Of a stretch of DNA of 64,000 nucleotides, positions 1-7,792 are shown one piece after another. The position numbers were made by a program, and so were the translations under genes. Under the pieces are notes generated by a model that had not been told where the DNA came from, did not search any database, and worked only from the letters and a program-made list of their open reading frames with translations. The stretch is from CADEFX01 sp963840425 (lineage in GTDB: Bacteria; Pseudomonadota; Alphaproteobacteria; Rhizobiales; Hyphomicrobiaceae). The number at the start of each line of letters is the position of its first letter. Position 1 is the stretch's first letter. The stretch is from assembly GCA_963840425.1 (NCBI GenBank), contig CAWIYZ010000033.1, forward strand, positions 186,001 through 250,000. Direction: 5' to 3'.

Positions 1-948
1 GATGGCCCCGACGCTATGGCGATCGAGACGCTACCTGACCCGCAGCCCGGTCCGGGCGAGGTGGTGGTGCGCGTCAGAGCGGCAGCCTTGAACTTCTTCG
101 ACACGCTGATTACGCGCGGCAAGTACCAGTACAAACCGGAGTTTCCGTTCTCGCCGGCGGGAGAAATTGCCGGCGTCATCGAGAAGGTCGGGGCCGGCGT
201 GTTTGGGCTCGCGCCCGGCCAGAGGGTCTGCGCCTATCTGGGCTGGGGCGGCGCGCGCGAGAAGGTGCTGGTCAAGACACAGGTGCTGGTGTTGGTTCCC
301 GAGGACGTGAGCGACGAGGCGGCAGCCGGTGTCAGTGTAACCTACGGCACCGCAATGCACGGGCTGAAAGACCGCGGACAGCTCAAGCCTGGAGAAACTG
401 TTGCCGTGCTCGGCGCATCCGGCGGCGCCGGCCTTGCCGCCGTCGAGCTTGCCAAGCTAATGGGCGCGCGCGTCATCGCCGTGGCCTCGACGGCAGAGAA
501 GCTCGCCGTCTGCAAGCGGCACGGTGCCGACGATCTGCTCAACTATGCCGAGACGGACCTCAAGCAGGGCCTGCGTGACCTGACCGATGGGCGCGGCGTC
601 GATGTGATCTACGACTGCGTCGGTGGCGACTACGCGGAGGCAGCCCTGCGCTCCATCGCCTGGGGCGGCCGCTTCCTGGTCATCGGCTTCGCCGCCGGCC
701 AGATCCCGAAAATCCCACTCAATCTGCCGCTACTCAAGAACTGTTCCATCGTCGGCGTGTTCTGGGGCGAGATGGCTACGCGCCACCCCGAGACCCACCG
801 CGCCAACATGGGCCAGGTGCTCACCTGGGTGGCGGAAGGCAAGCTCAAGCCCCACGTGCACACCACCTATCCGCTGGCGCGCACGGCCGAGGCGATCAAA
901 TCGCTCGAGACCCGGACGGTGGCGGGCAAGGTGATCCTGACAATCTGA
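1..948 (+). CDS. NADPH:quinone oxidoreductase family protein (5' partial)
   Basis: Zinc-independent medium-chain dehydrogenase/reductase of the quinone oxidoreductase class, which reduces quinones or enones with NADPH in the cytoplasm. The N-terminal GroES-like part shows the NFFDTLITRGKY and FPFSPAGEIAG blocks of this family. The Rossmann part begins at LGASGGAGLAAVELAK and is followed by CKRHGADDLLNY. The frame is open to base 1 and the residues before the ATG at 16 (DGPDA) fit the usual N-terminus, so the true start lies upstream of the window. The catalytic-zinc cysteine/histidine set of alcohol dehydrogenases is absent. The substrate cannot be told from sequence. Confidence 0.88.
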   Translation, partial: DGPDAMAIETLPDPQPGPGEVVVRVRAAALNFFDTLITRGKYQYKPEFPFSPAGEIAGVIEKVGAGVFGLAPGQRVCAYLGWGGAREKVLVKTQVLVLVPEDVSDEAAAGVSVTYGTAMHGLKDRGQLKPGETVAVLGASGGAGLAAVELAKLMGARVIAVASTAEKLAVCKRHGADDLLNYAETDLKQGLRDLTDGRGVDVIYDCVGGDYAEAALRSIAWGGRFLVIGFAAGQIPKIPLNLPLLKNCSIVGVFWGEMATRHPETHRANMGQVLTWVAEGKLKPHVHTTYPLARTAEAIKSLETRTVAGKVILTI

Positions 949-967
949 GATCGGCCAACCCGACCCT

Positions 968-2059
968 TCACGCAGGGGCGGTCGCCCGGCTGGCGGATCG
1001 GCTCGCGCCCTGCAGCGCTGCCACAGCTTCGCGCAGGGCCTTGCCGGCGGCATCGATCTCGTCGCGCGACACGTCGAGGTGCGTCACGGCGCGGATCATG
1101 CCGCCGTACGACATACCCATGCGCACGCCGCGCTTGATCAGCTCATCGTAGACCTGACGCGATGTGAAGCCCGCGCCGCCGACATCGAAGAACACGATGT
1201 TCGTCTCGATGGAGGGTGTCAGCAGCTTGAGCCCAGGGACAGCCGTTATATGCTCCCCCAGCCGGCGTGCATTGGCGTGGTCCTCGGCCAACCGCTCGAC
1301 GTTGTTGTCCATTGCGTAAAGACCGGCCGCAGCAAGCACGCCCGATTGGCGCAGCGCGCCGCCGAGCCGATGCTTCCAGCGCCAAGCCTCGTTGATGAAA
1401 TCCTTGGGTCCCGCGAGCACGCCGCCGACCGGGCAGCCGAGCCCCTTCGAAAGGTCGACCCATACCGTGTCGCACGGCGCCGTCATGGCCTTGGCCGGCA
1501 CGCCTGCCGACACCTCCGCGTTGAGCAGCCGTGCGCCATCCATATGCACGGACAGCCCGTGCTTGTGCGCAACACCCGCCACTTCCTCGATCTGCGCAGT
1601 CTTCCAGACGGCGCCGCCGCCGCGATTGACGCTCTGCTCGATGACGAGCAGCCGGGAGCGAGGGTTGTGGCGCCCAACGGGATCGCGGATGGCCGCCGCC
1701 ACGTCGCTGCCGTTGAAGATGCCCCGCTCGCACCGGATCGGCCAAGTCTGCGCTCCGGCCAGCGCCGAGGCTCCGCCTGCCTCGGACGTGAAAACGTGCG
1801 TCACGTCGGCGCCGATGATCTCGTCGCCCGGCCGGCAGTGCACCAGCACGGCGATCTGATTGCACATGGTGCCAGACGGCAGAAACACGGCCGCTTCCTT
1901 TCCCAGATGCGCCGCGATGCGGTCCTGCAGAGCATTGGTGGACGGATCCTCGCCGCGCTGCTCGTCGCCAACCTCCGCTTCCGCCATCGCCTTGCGCATC
2001 CCGGGAGAGGGCTTGGTCTGGGTGTCGCTGTAGAGGTCGATGATCGTGTTGCGGGACAA
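968..2059 (-). CDS. ltaE: Low-specificity L-threonine aldolase
   Basis: PLP-dependent aldolase of the beta-eliminating lyase fold that cleaves L-threonine or allo-threonine to glycine and acetaldehyde. The 363-residue length is normal. Visible features are the N-terminal DLYSDTQTKPSPGM block, GDEQRGEDPS near residue 31, the PLP-ring aspartate in HMDGARLLN (Asp174), and the Schiff-base lysine in VDLSKGLGCPVGG (Lys205). The gene converges on the quinone oxidoreductase with a 19-base gap. Its upstream region holds the composite palindromic repeat at 2093-2255, so its promoter must lie in or beside that repeat. The family is clear; the exact stereospecificity is not. Confidence 0.9.
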   Translation of the reverse strand: MSRNTIIDLYSDTQTKPSPGMRKAMAEAEVGDEQRGEDPSTNALQDRIAAHLGKEAAVFLPSGTMCNQIAVLVHCRPGDEIIGADVTHVFTSEAGGASALAGAQTWPIRCERGIFNGSDVAAAIRDPVGRHNPRSRLLVIEQSVNRGGGAVWKTAQIEEVAGVAHKHGLSVHMDGARLLNAEVSAGVPAKAMTAPCDTVWVDLSKGLGCPVGGVLAGPKDFINEAWRWKHRLGGALRQSGVLAAAGLYAMDNNVERLAEDHANARRLGEHITAVPGLKLLTPSIETNIVFFDVGGAGFTSRQVYDELIKRGVRMGMSYGGMIRAVTHLDVSRDEIDAAGKALREAVAALQGASRSASRATAPA

Positions 2060-2092
2060 GTGGGCCTCCTTGAACTTGTTGGCGCCGGCGCC

Positions 2093-2255
2093 AGTGTGAT
2101 GATCGAGAAATTCGCCGGTGTTCGCGGCATGTCTCGGCAGCGAATTTCTCGATCTGAATCACACTAAAATCATAAACTTGCTAGTGTCCTTTCGATCGCG
2201 AAGCTCGTTCAGCGGTTGCTGCGAGTTCCGACGAGCTTCGCGATCGGGACACTAG
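2093..2255. repeat. Composite two-hairpin palindromic repeat, copy 1 (units B and A)
   Basis: Two palindromes lie side by side. Unit B (2093-2165) has outer arms AGTGTGAT/ATCACACT and inner arms GATCGAGAAATTCGC/GCGAATTTCTCGATC. Unit A (2181-2255) has outer arms CTAGTGTCC/GGACACTAG and inner arms built on GATCGCGAAGCTCGT and its reverse complement. A 15-base AT-rich spacer separates them. The same 163-bp arrangement occurs in reverse orientation at 15626-15788. No coding potential was seen. It sits between ltaE and the short-chain dehydrogenase gene. Confidence 0.9.
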
Positions 2256-2389
2256 CCGGCATAGAAGCGCGTTGCGTCAGCGAAAACAAGAGACGGAGCG
2301 CCTTTACGGCAGCGGCAGGCCCTCTTATGACTAGCCGGTCCTGTTTGTCCTGACGCAGGCAGCCCCTCACAATCGCGAAAGGATCATCC

Positions 2390-3175
2390 ATGCAGCTCGG
2401 TGCCGATGTTTCTGCCGTTGTCACGGGCGGGGCCTCGGGGCTCGGTGCAGCCACGGCCCGCGCGCTGGCGGCCAAGGGCGCCAAGGTCGCGATCCTCGAT
2501 CTCAATACCAACGCTGGCGAAGCGGTGGCGAAAGAAATCGGCGGTCTCTATGCCCAGTGCGACGTGACGAGCGAACCCAGCGTGGATGCAGCACTCGCCA
2601 AGGCACGGGCCGCGCACGGGCAAGAGCGCATTCTGGTCAATTGCGCCGGCATTGCCATCGGCAAGCGCGTCGTTCGGCGCGTGAAGGAGACAAACGCGGC
2701 TGAGCCGCATGATCTCGCCAGCTTTGCCAAGGTCATTCAGATCAACTTGATCGGCACCTTTCTGATGATTTCCAAGTCCTCGGCCGGCATGCTCTCGCTC
2801 CAACCAGCCAACGCTGATGGTGAGCGCGGTGTGATCATCAACACGTCCTCGGTGGCGGCCCAGGACGGGCAAATGGGGCAAGTCGCCTACGCTGCCTCCA
2901 AGGGCGGCGTGGCATCCATGACGTTGCCGGTGGCGCGCGACCTTGCGCGGGACGGCATCCGAGTGTGCACCATCCTTCCCGGCCTGTTCCACACGCCAAT
3001 GTTCGACGGCTTGCCCGATGATGCTCGCCGCGCGCTGGCGGCCTCGGTGCCGTTTCCCTCGCGGCTCGGCAATGCCTCCGAGTATGCAGCACTGGCATGT
3101 CACATTTGCGAGAATGTCATGCTCAACGGCGAGTGCATCCGCCTCGACGGCGCGGTTCGGCTTGCGTCGCGCTGA
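2390..3175 (+). CDS. Short-chain dehydrogenase/reductase, 3-hydroxyacyl-CoA dehydrogenase type II-like
   Basis: Classical SDR of 261 residues. The cofactor motif TGGASGLG is at residues 12-19, the NCAG structural motif at 84-87, and the catalytic set is Ser153/154 in NTSSVAAQDG, Tyr167 and Lys171 in YAASK. The N-terminal TGGASGLGAATARALAAKGAK and the C-terminal FPSRLGNASEYAALACHI and LNGECIRLDGAVR resemble the HSD10 / 3-hydroxy-2-methylbutyryl-CoA dehydrogenase group, which oxidises short branched 3-hydroxyacyl-CoAs in isoleucine and fatty-acid breakdown. Asp37 after the second strand indicates NAD rather than NADP. The specific substrate is inferred from family resemblance only. Confidence 0.85.
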   Translation: MQLGADVSAVVTGGASGLGAATARALAAKGAKVAILDLNTNAGEAVAKEIGGLYAQCDVTSEPSVDAALAKARAAHGQERILVNCAGIAIGKRVVRRVKETNAAEPHDLASFAKVIQINLIGTFLMISKSSAGMLSLQPANADGERGVIINTSSVAAQDGQMGQVAYAASKGGVASMTLPVARDLARDGIRVCTILPGLFHTPMFDGLPDDARRALAASVPFPSRLGNASEYAALACHICENVMLNGECIRLDGAVRLASR

Positions 3176-3298
3176 TGTCTTGTGTACTGACAACCGGCTG
3201 GAACATAATTCATCCTCGGGTGTTTTGTTGCGGCAGCGAGGTGTCTGCCACCTGAGCGTCAGCCAGTATCTTCAGCCTACAATAGTGGTCGTTGAGTC

Positions 3299-4318
3299 GT
3301 GTTGCGTTTCGCGCCTTTCTGGCGGTCCCCTTCTGTTGGCCGCATTTTCGTATTCAGCCTATATCTCGGAGCCATGTACGCCTTGTTTGTTCTGGCGGCG
3401 CACGGCGTCGGGTATGTTGCCGCGGCAGCTTTCAAGCTAGCACCACCAATGAGTGCGGCTGGCCAGCCCAAACCAATGCCCAGGGCGCCTTCCCCGGCTC
3501 CGCTCATCAGCAAGGCCGCTATGAATGTGCCACAAACTCGCTCCGAGGGAGCGGTGACGCTGGCACAAGGCTGGTGGAGACAACGAGGTTCCGACTCTTA
3601 TTCGCGTGACCGGTCCTCATGGCGCGAGCGATCGCGTGATTTCGGCTTCTGGAGCTGGAACGAGAATGACCAAGATGAGCCCACTACACCAGAAAGCCGC
3701 GGGACTTACCGCACACTGTGCGTACGGTTGTGCGACGGTTTCTACTGGCCGATCAGCTACGCAACGACACCAGAGCATTTCGACCGCGACCGCCGCAAAT
3801 GCGAGTCGAGCTGCGGCTCGCCCGTGCGTCTTTACCTGTACAGGAACCCCGGCGGTGAGATCGCGGATATGGAGGACTTGAGCGGACGGCCATACAGCCG
3901 GCTCAAGACAGCGTTCCTCTATCGCACGGAATACAACGAGAGCTGCAAGTGCAAGAGCGACCCTTGGGAGCAGGAGGCAACCGACCGCCACCGCGCGTAT
4001 GCGCTCGAGGCTGCCAAGCGCAGGGGCGACAAGACCGCGGCAAAGGAGCTCGACGCGCTCAACGCCGCCAGAGAATCGGCGCACCGGCAAGCCGAAGCGG
4101 CCACGCGTGCAACCGCAGCGACCCAGAAGCAGGCTGCGACCCTCAGTGAGGGTCCAGCCCAAGCGTCTGGCACGCCGGCGAAGATTGACGATTCCGCAGA
4201 GCACGCTCCGCGCAGAAACGATCGCATGTCGCTCGGCGCCGGCTCCCCGGCGCCGGCCGCCAAGCCGAGCGGTCCGCCAACGCGCTATTGGCGTGACAGA
4301 TCAGACAACGCCCCCTGA
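3299..4318 (+). CDS. DUF2865 domain-containing protein
   Basis: Protein of 339 residues with a GTG start. It has one N-terminal hydrophobic segment (about residues 14-38) that could be a signal-anchor, a low-complexity linker, and then the DUF2865 core around residues 130-215. That core is cysteine-rich, with LCVRLCDGFYWPIS, KCESSCGSPVRLYLY and YNESCKCKSDPW, and carries a PGGEIADMEDLSGRPY stretch. The C-terminal third is Ala/Gln/Arg-rich. DUF2865 proteins are typical of Hyphomicrobiales and have no assigned function; the cysteine pattern suggests disulfides outside the cytoplasm (inference). A repeat beginning CTAG follows directly after the TGA stop. Confidence 0.8.
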   Translation: MLRFAPFWRSPSVGRIFVFSLYLGAMYALFVLAAHGVGYVAAAAFKLAPPMSAAGQPKPMPRAPSPAPLISKAAMNVPQTRSEGAVTLAQGWWRQRGSDSYSRDRSSWRERSRDFGFWSWNENDQDEPTTPESRGTYRTLCVRLCDGFYWPISYATTPEHFDRDRRKCESSCGSPVRLYLYRNPGGEIADMEDLSGRPYSRLKTAFLYRTEYNESCKCKSDPWEQEATDRHRAYALEAAKRRGDKTAAKELDALNAARESAHRQAEAATRATAATQKQAATLSEGPAQASGTPAKIDDSAEHAPRRNDRMSLGAGSPAPAAKPSGPPTRYWRDRSDNAP

Positions 4319-4460
4319 CTAGCGCAGGATCGTTTCCAGATGGAAGCGCATCCTCGATCCATCCGACGCGTGAATCCTGCTCTACACCTAAAGCTGAGAG
4401 TGCGATTCACGCCCGACATGGAAGCGGCAGTGCTTCCCATGTGAGCCGATCGCACTCTAG
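4319..4460. repeat. Palindromic repeat family C, copy 1
   Basis: Element of about 142 bp bounded by CTAG on both sides. It contains two imperfect hairpins: the first has arms GCAGGAT/ATCCTGC, and the second has arms AGAGTGCGAT/ATCGCACTCT with an inner CATGGAAGC/GCTTCCCATG pair. A related copy is at 15822-15972 and a truncated one begins at 57379. It starts immediately after the stop codon of the DUF2865 gene. Confidence 0.8.
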
Positions 4461-4548
4461 GCCATTCCGGTCCGGATGCTCTATGCTGTCGCGAGCTGCC
4501 CGTGCATAGCCGCGCGCAGTGATCGCCTTGCCAAACGCGAGAGCCCTC

Positions 4549-5523
4549 ATGACAACTGCTCCGAAGGACCTTTTTCCCGACGGCTGGAAACAATCGACCC
4601 GCTATCCGGATCCCGCCATCACCGCTCTCGACCCCCGCTTCGAGAAGTACTGGGTCAAGCTCGCCGTCATCGAGCGGCTGGCCACCGGCTGTCGTTGGGC
4701 AGAAGGCCCGGTGTGGTTTGGCGATGGCCGCTATCTCTTGTGGAGCGACATTCCGAACAACCGCATCCTGCGATGGGACGAGCTGACGGGTGCCGTCACC
4801 GCTTACCGGCAGCCGTCCGACTATGCCAATGGCAACACGCGCGACCGGCAGGGCCGGCTCGTCACCTGCGAGCACGGGGGGCGCCGCATCACGCGGACCG
4901 AGCACGATGGCACCGTCACCGTGTTGATGGATCGCTACGAGGGCAAGCGCCTCAACTCACCCAACGACATCGTCGTGAAATCGGATGGCACGGTGTGGTT
5001 CACAGATCCGCCGTTTGGTCTCGGCGGCTACTATGAAGGCAACGTGGCGGAGCAGGAGCTTGGTCAGAACGTCTACCGGCTCGACCCCGAGAGCGGCCGC
5101 GCCGAGATCGTGGCCGATGACATCCGCGGCCCGAACGGGCTCTGCTTCTCGGCGGACGAAAGCAAGCTCTACGTTGTCGAGTCGCGCGCGACGCCCAACC
5201 GCCTGCTCAAGGTGCTCGATGTCACGAAGGGGGGGACCGCGCTCAGCAACGGCCGCGTGTTCCTGGACGCCGGTCCCGGCACGCCGGACGGCATGCGCTG
5301 CGATATGGACGGCAACCTGTGGTGCGGCTGGGGCATGGGCAAGCCGGAACTGGACGGCGTCATGGTGTTTGCACCGGACGCCACACCGATCGGCCGCATC
5401 GCACTGCCTGAGCGCTGCGCCAACGTGTGCTTCGGCGGCCGCAAGCGCAACCGTTTGTTCATGGCGGCGAGCCAGTCGGTGTATGCGCTCTACGTGCATG
5501 CACAGGGTGCATTGGGCGGCTGA
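4549..5523 (+). CDS. SMP-30/gluconolactonase/LRE family protein
   Basis: Six-bladed beta-propeller hydrolase of the SMP-30/gluconolactonase group, which opens sugar lactones such as glucono- or galactonolactone using one divalent metal. Visible family blocks are GCRWAEGPVWFGDGRYLLWSD (metal-ligand Glu), RLVTCEHGGRRITR, LNSPNDIVVKSDGTVWFTDP (metal-ligand Asn), GPNGLCFSADESKLYVVES (Asn) and GTPDGMRCDMDGNLWCG (Asp). The ATG at 4549 gives 324 residues; a GTG at 4519 would add 10. It lies just upstream of the YeeE pair, with no obvious functional link. It could serve the galactonate route whose later enzymes (DgoK, DgoA) are at 43.9-45.4 kb (inference). Confidence 0.85.
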   Translation: MTTAPKDLFPDGWKQSTRYPDPAITALDPRFEKYWVKLAVIERLATGCRWAEGPVWFGDGRYLLWSDIPNNRILRWDELTGAVTAYRQPSDYANGNTRDRQGRLVTCEHGGRRITRTEHDGTVTVLMDRYEGKRLNSPNDIVVKSDGTVWFTDPPFGLGGYYEGNVAEQELGQNVYRLDPESGRAEIVADDIRGPNGLCFSADESKLYVVESRATPNRLLKVLDVTKGGTALSNGRVFLDAGPGTPDGMRCDMDGNLWCGWGMGKPELDGVMVFAPDATPIGRIALPERCANVCFGGRKRNRLFMAASQSVYALYVHAQGALGG

Positions 5524-5542
5524 CGGCGCAAAGGTGGTCGGT

Positions 5543-5965
5543 GTGCAGAATTTCACTCCCCTGTCCGGCCTGATCGGCGGCCTTATGATCGGCCTATCAG
5601 CGGCGTTCTTTCTGCTGGCGAGCGGTCGCATATCCGGCATCTCAGGAATACTCGAGGGTGCGTTGAAGGCGCCGGGTGCTGCCGGTGGATGGCGCCTCGC
5701 CTACCTCGCCGGCCTGCCGATCGGCACGCTGCTGGTATTGTTGTTGGCTCCAGGCATCACCGAAATCCCGGAGCTGCCGCGCTCATGGTCTCTCCTTGTC
5801 GCCGGCGGGCTGCTCATCGGCTATGGCGCACGGCTTGGCGGCGGCTGCACCTCGGGTCACGGCGTGTGCGGCATCCCGCGGCTGTCGGCACGATCGATTG
5901 TCGCCACGTGTGTTTTCATGGCCGTCGCCGCTATCGTCGTGTTCGTCAGACGTCATGTGATCTGA
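5543..5965 (+). CDS. YeeE/YedE family membrane protein, N-terminal half
   Basis: Small membrane protein of about 140 residues starting at GTG 5543. Four hydrophobic stretches are visible, beginning with FTPLSGLIGGLMIGLSAAFF. The signature block GARLGGGCTSGHGVCGI holds the two conserved cysteines of the YeeE/YedE (TsuA-like thiosulfate/sulfur uptake) family. It corresponds to the first half of the single-chain family members, and the second half is the next gene 14 bases downstream. The C-terminus RSIVATCVFMAVAAIVVFV ends normally, so the split appears natural rather than a frameshift. Transport of a sulfur compound is known for some relatives; the substrate here is inferred. Confidence 0.8.
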   Translation: MQNFTPLSGLIGGLMIGLSAAFFLLASGRISGISGILEGALKAPGAAGGWRLAYLAGLPIGTLLVLLLAPGITEIPELPRSWSLLVAGGLLIGYGARLGGGCTSGHGVCGIPRLSARSIVATCVFMAVAAIVVFVRRHVI

Positions 5966-5979
5966 GTCGGGAGGCTCTG

Positions 5980-6438
5980 GTGATCGCGTTGCTTGCCTTG
6001 ATCTCCGGCACCCTGTTCGGCGCAGGCCTCGCCGTGTCCGGCATGATCAATCCGCAGAAGGTCTTGGCATTCCTCGACATCGCTGGGATCGGCAAAGGCA
6101 CCTGGGACCCGACGCTCGGCGTCGTGTTCGCGGCGGCGCTCGCGCCGATGTTCGCGGCCTATGTCCTGCAACGAGGGATGGCTGCACCATTGTACGATAC
6201 GGCTTTCCAGGTGCCGGCTCGCACGGACCTTGATGGCCGCCTGATCGGCGGTGCGGCCATCTTCGGCGCCGGTTGGGGTCTCGCCGGCCTTTGCCCTGGC
6301 CCGGCGCTCGCGGCCATCCCGGCCGCAATTGGCGAATTGCCGGAGCTGTTGATCTTCATCGCCGCCATGCTGGCGGGCATATGGCTGGCGACGCGTGCGC
6401 CAAGTGGGCGCGCCGCGGAGCGCAGCACTGCGTCCTGA
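5980..6438 (+). CDS. YeeE/YedE family (DUF6691-type) membrane protein, C-terminal half
   Basis: Membrane protein of about 152 residues starting at GTG 5980, with GGGAGG about 5 bases upstream. It begins with the paired-half signature SGTLFGAGLAVSGMINPQKVLAFLDI. It carries the conserved GAGWGLAGLCPGPAL block, whose cysteine is the third conserved thiol of the family. Several hydrophobic helices are present and the tail is short and Arg-rich. Together with the upstream gene it should form a two-chain YeeE/YedE permease in the inner membrane. The tandem arrangement with a short gap indicates co-transcription. Confidence 0.8.
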   Translation: MIALLALISGTLFGAGLAVSGMINPQKVLAFLDIAGIGKGTWDPTLGVVFAAALAPMFAAYVLQRGMAAPLYDTAFQVPARTDLDGRLIGGAAIFGAGWGLAGLCPGPALAAIPAAIGELPELLIFIAAMLAGIWLATRAPSGRAAERSTAS

Positions 6439-6461
6439 CAAGCCCCGCAAGGAGGAACGTC

Positions 6462-7433
6462 ATGTCCGATCTGCCGAAGTCGGTCCGTATCAACGAGGAA
6501 GGTCCGCGCGAAGGTTTCCAGATCGAGAAGGGTCCGATCTCGACTGCTCGCAAGATCGAGTTGATCGACAGCCTGTCGTTGACCGGTCTCAAGCAGATCC
6601 AATGCGTCTCGTTCGTCAATCCGAAGAACGTACCCGGATGGGCTGACGCCGAGGACGTCAGCCGCGGCTTCAAGAAACATCCGGGCGTCAGCTACACCTG
6701 CCTGTGGCTCAACGACAAAGGCCTGATGCGCGCTATCGCCGTCGGCCGCTACGACATCCGCGGCTCCATCTCGCTGACCGCGTCCGAAAAATTCCTCAAG
6801 CGCAACCAGAACCGCACGCTGAAGGAGAACTACGCGGCACAAGCCGGCATGATCCGCCTGTTTCGCGAGAACGGGATCAAGGTCGATCGTGCCTCCATGA
6901 TGGCCGCGTTCGGCTGCAATTTCGAAGGCGACATGCCGACACCGCGCATCCTGGAGATGGTGGATCAGGTGTTCCAGCTCGCGGCCGAGCACGACCTGAA
7001 GATCACGCTGCTGTCGCTGGCCGACACCATGGCCTGGGCGACGCCCGCCACCATCAAACGCATCGTCGGCGCCGTGCGCAACAGGCACCCGGACCTCGAG
7101 CTGGCGCTGCATCTGCATGACACGCGCGGTATGGGCATCGCCAACGCCTACGCCGGTCTCGAGATGGGCGTAGCGATCTACGACGCCGCGGTGGCCGGCC
7201 TCGGCGGCTGTCCGTTCGCCGCGCACAAAAGCGCGGCCGGCAACGTGTGCACCGAGGATCTCGTGTTCATGTGCGAGGAGATGGGCATCGACACCGGCGT
7301 CGATCTCAGGAAGCTCATCGAGTCCGCTATCCTGGCCGAGGACATCGTCGGCCATCCCTTGCCGGGCTCCGTGAAGGGTGGCGGCAACCTCGCCGTCCTG
7401 CGCGAGCAAATCCGAGCGGCCCAGGCGGCTTAG
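6462..7433 (+). CDS. Hydroxymethylglutaryl-CoA lyase family protein
   Basis: TIM-barrel carbon-carbon lyase of the HMG-CoA lyase / isopropylmalate synthase superfamily, 323 residues. The barrel begins with INEEGPREGFQIEKGPIST, where the conserved EGPREG replaces the usual D-G-R-E metal/substrate motif (EEGPRE is a known variant in this subfamily). Other visible blocks are SFVNPKNVPGWADAE, LALHLHDTRGMGIANAYAG (metal histidines) and GLGGCPFAAHKSAAGNVCTEDLVFM, which contains the G-C loop cysteine. GGAGG precedes ATG 6462. Family members cleave 3-hydroxy-3-methylglutaryl-CoA or related acyl-CoAs; with the altered N-terminal motif the true substrate may differ. Confidence 0.85.
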   Translation: MSDLPKSVRINEEGPREGFQIEKGPISTARKIELIDSLSLTGLKQIQCVSFVNPKNVPGWADAEDVSRGFKKHPGVSYTCLWLNDKGLMRAIAVGRYDIRGSISLTASEKFLKRNQNRTLKENYAAQAGMIRLFRENGIKVDRASMMAAFGCNFEGDMPTPRILEMVDQVFQLAAEHDLKITLLSLADTMAWATPATIKRIVGAVRNRHPDLELALHLHDTRGMGIANAYAGLEMGVAIYDAAVAGLGGCPFAAHKSAAGNVCTEDLVFMCEEMGIDTGVDLRKLIESAILAEDIVGHPLPGSVKGGGNLAVLREQIRAAQAA

Positions 7434-7519
7434 AACGGGTGGTACCGTTGCTGCCGCATTCTGATCAGCTTGTCTGACGGCCCGGGCATCGCTACGGTCC
7501 CGGCAAGAGGGAGGGAACC

Positions 7520-7729
7520 ATGCGTTGCTTCGCCATTGCGGCCCTGGCGGCCGTTCTACTCACCCCGCTCGTCGCTCAGGCTCAGGACAAACAGGGTTGC
7601 CGTTGTGGTCTTTGCGCCATCAAGTCAAGTTTGAATGCGTGCGTTGAGTGCAACATGGAAGTTGGGCCATGGACCAAGAAGCAGTCCATCGGCTGGTGCA
7701 AGCGGTGCATGAAGGTCTGCAAGTCCTAG
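7520..7729 (+). CDS. Small cysteine-rich exported protein (unknown function)
   Basis: 69 residues with a clear Sec-type signal peptide (MRCFAIAALAAVLLTPLVAQAQ, cleavage after AQA about residue 21). The mature part of about 47 residues is very basic and holds eight cysteines, in the patterns GCRCGLC, ACVEC and WCKRCMKVC. A purine-rich GAGGGAGG lies just upstream of the ATG. The cysteine spacing could form disulfides in the periplasm or bind a metal. I do not recognise the family. It stands alone between the lyase gene and the 3' end of the importer operon. Confidence 0.6.
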   Translation: MRCFAIAALAAVLLTPLVAQAQDKQGCRCGLCAIKSSLNACVECNMEVGPWTKKQSIGWCKRCMKVCKS

Positions 7730-7792
7730 GCGGCCTCCCGCCGAGCTCTCGTGCCTTTGCCGGCGTTCGCTGCCGTTTGACCGGCGTGCATA

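Noticed and set aside
2093..2255. Palindromes as a CRISPR array or rho-independent terminators
   Set aside because: No regular spacers or short identical repeats; the hairpins are long, have large variable loops and no T-run, and recur at unrelated loci.
5543..6438. YeeE/YedE halves read as a frameshifted single gene
   Set aside because: There is a stop, a 14-base gap, a ribosome site and a GTG start between the halves, and each half ends like known split family members.
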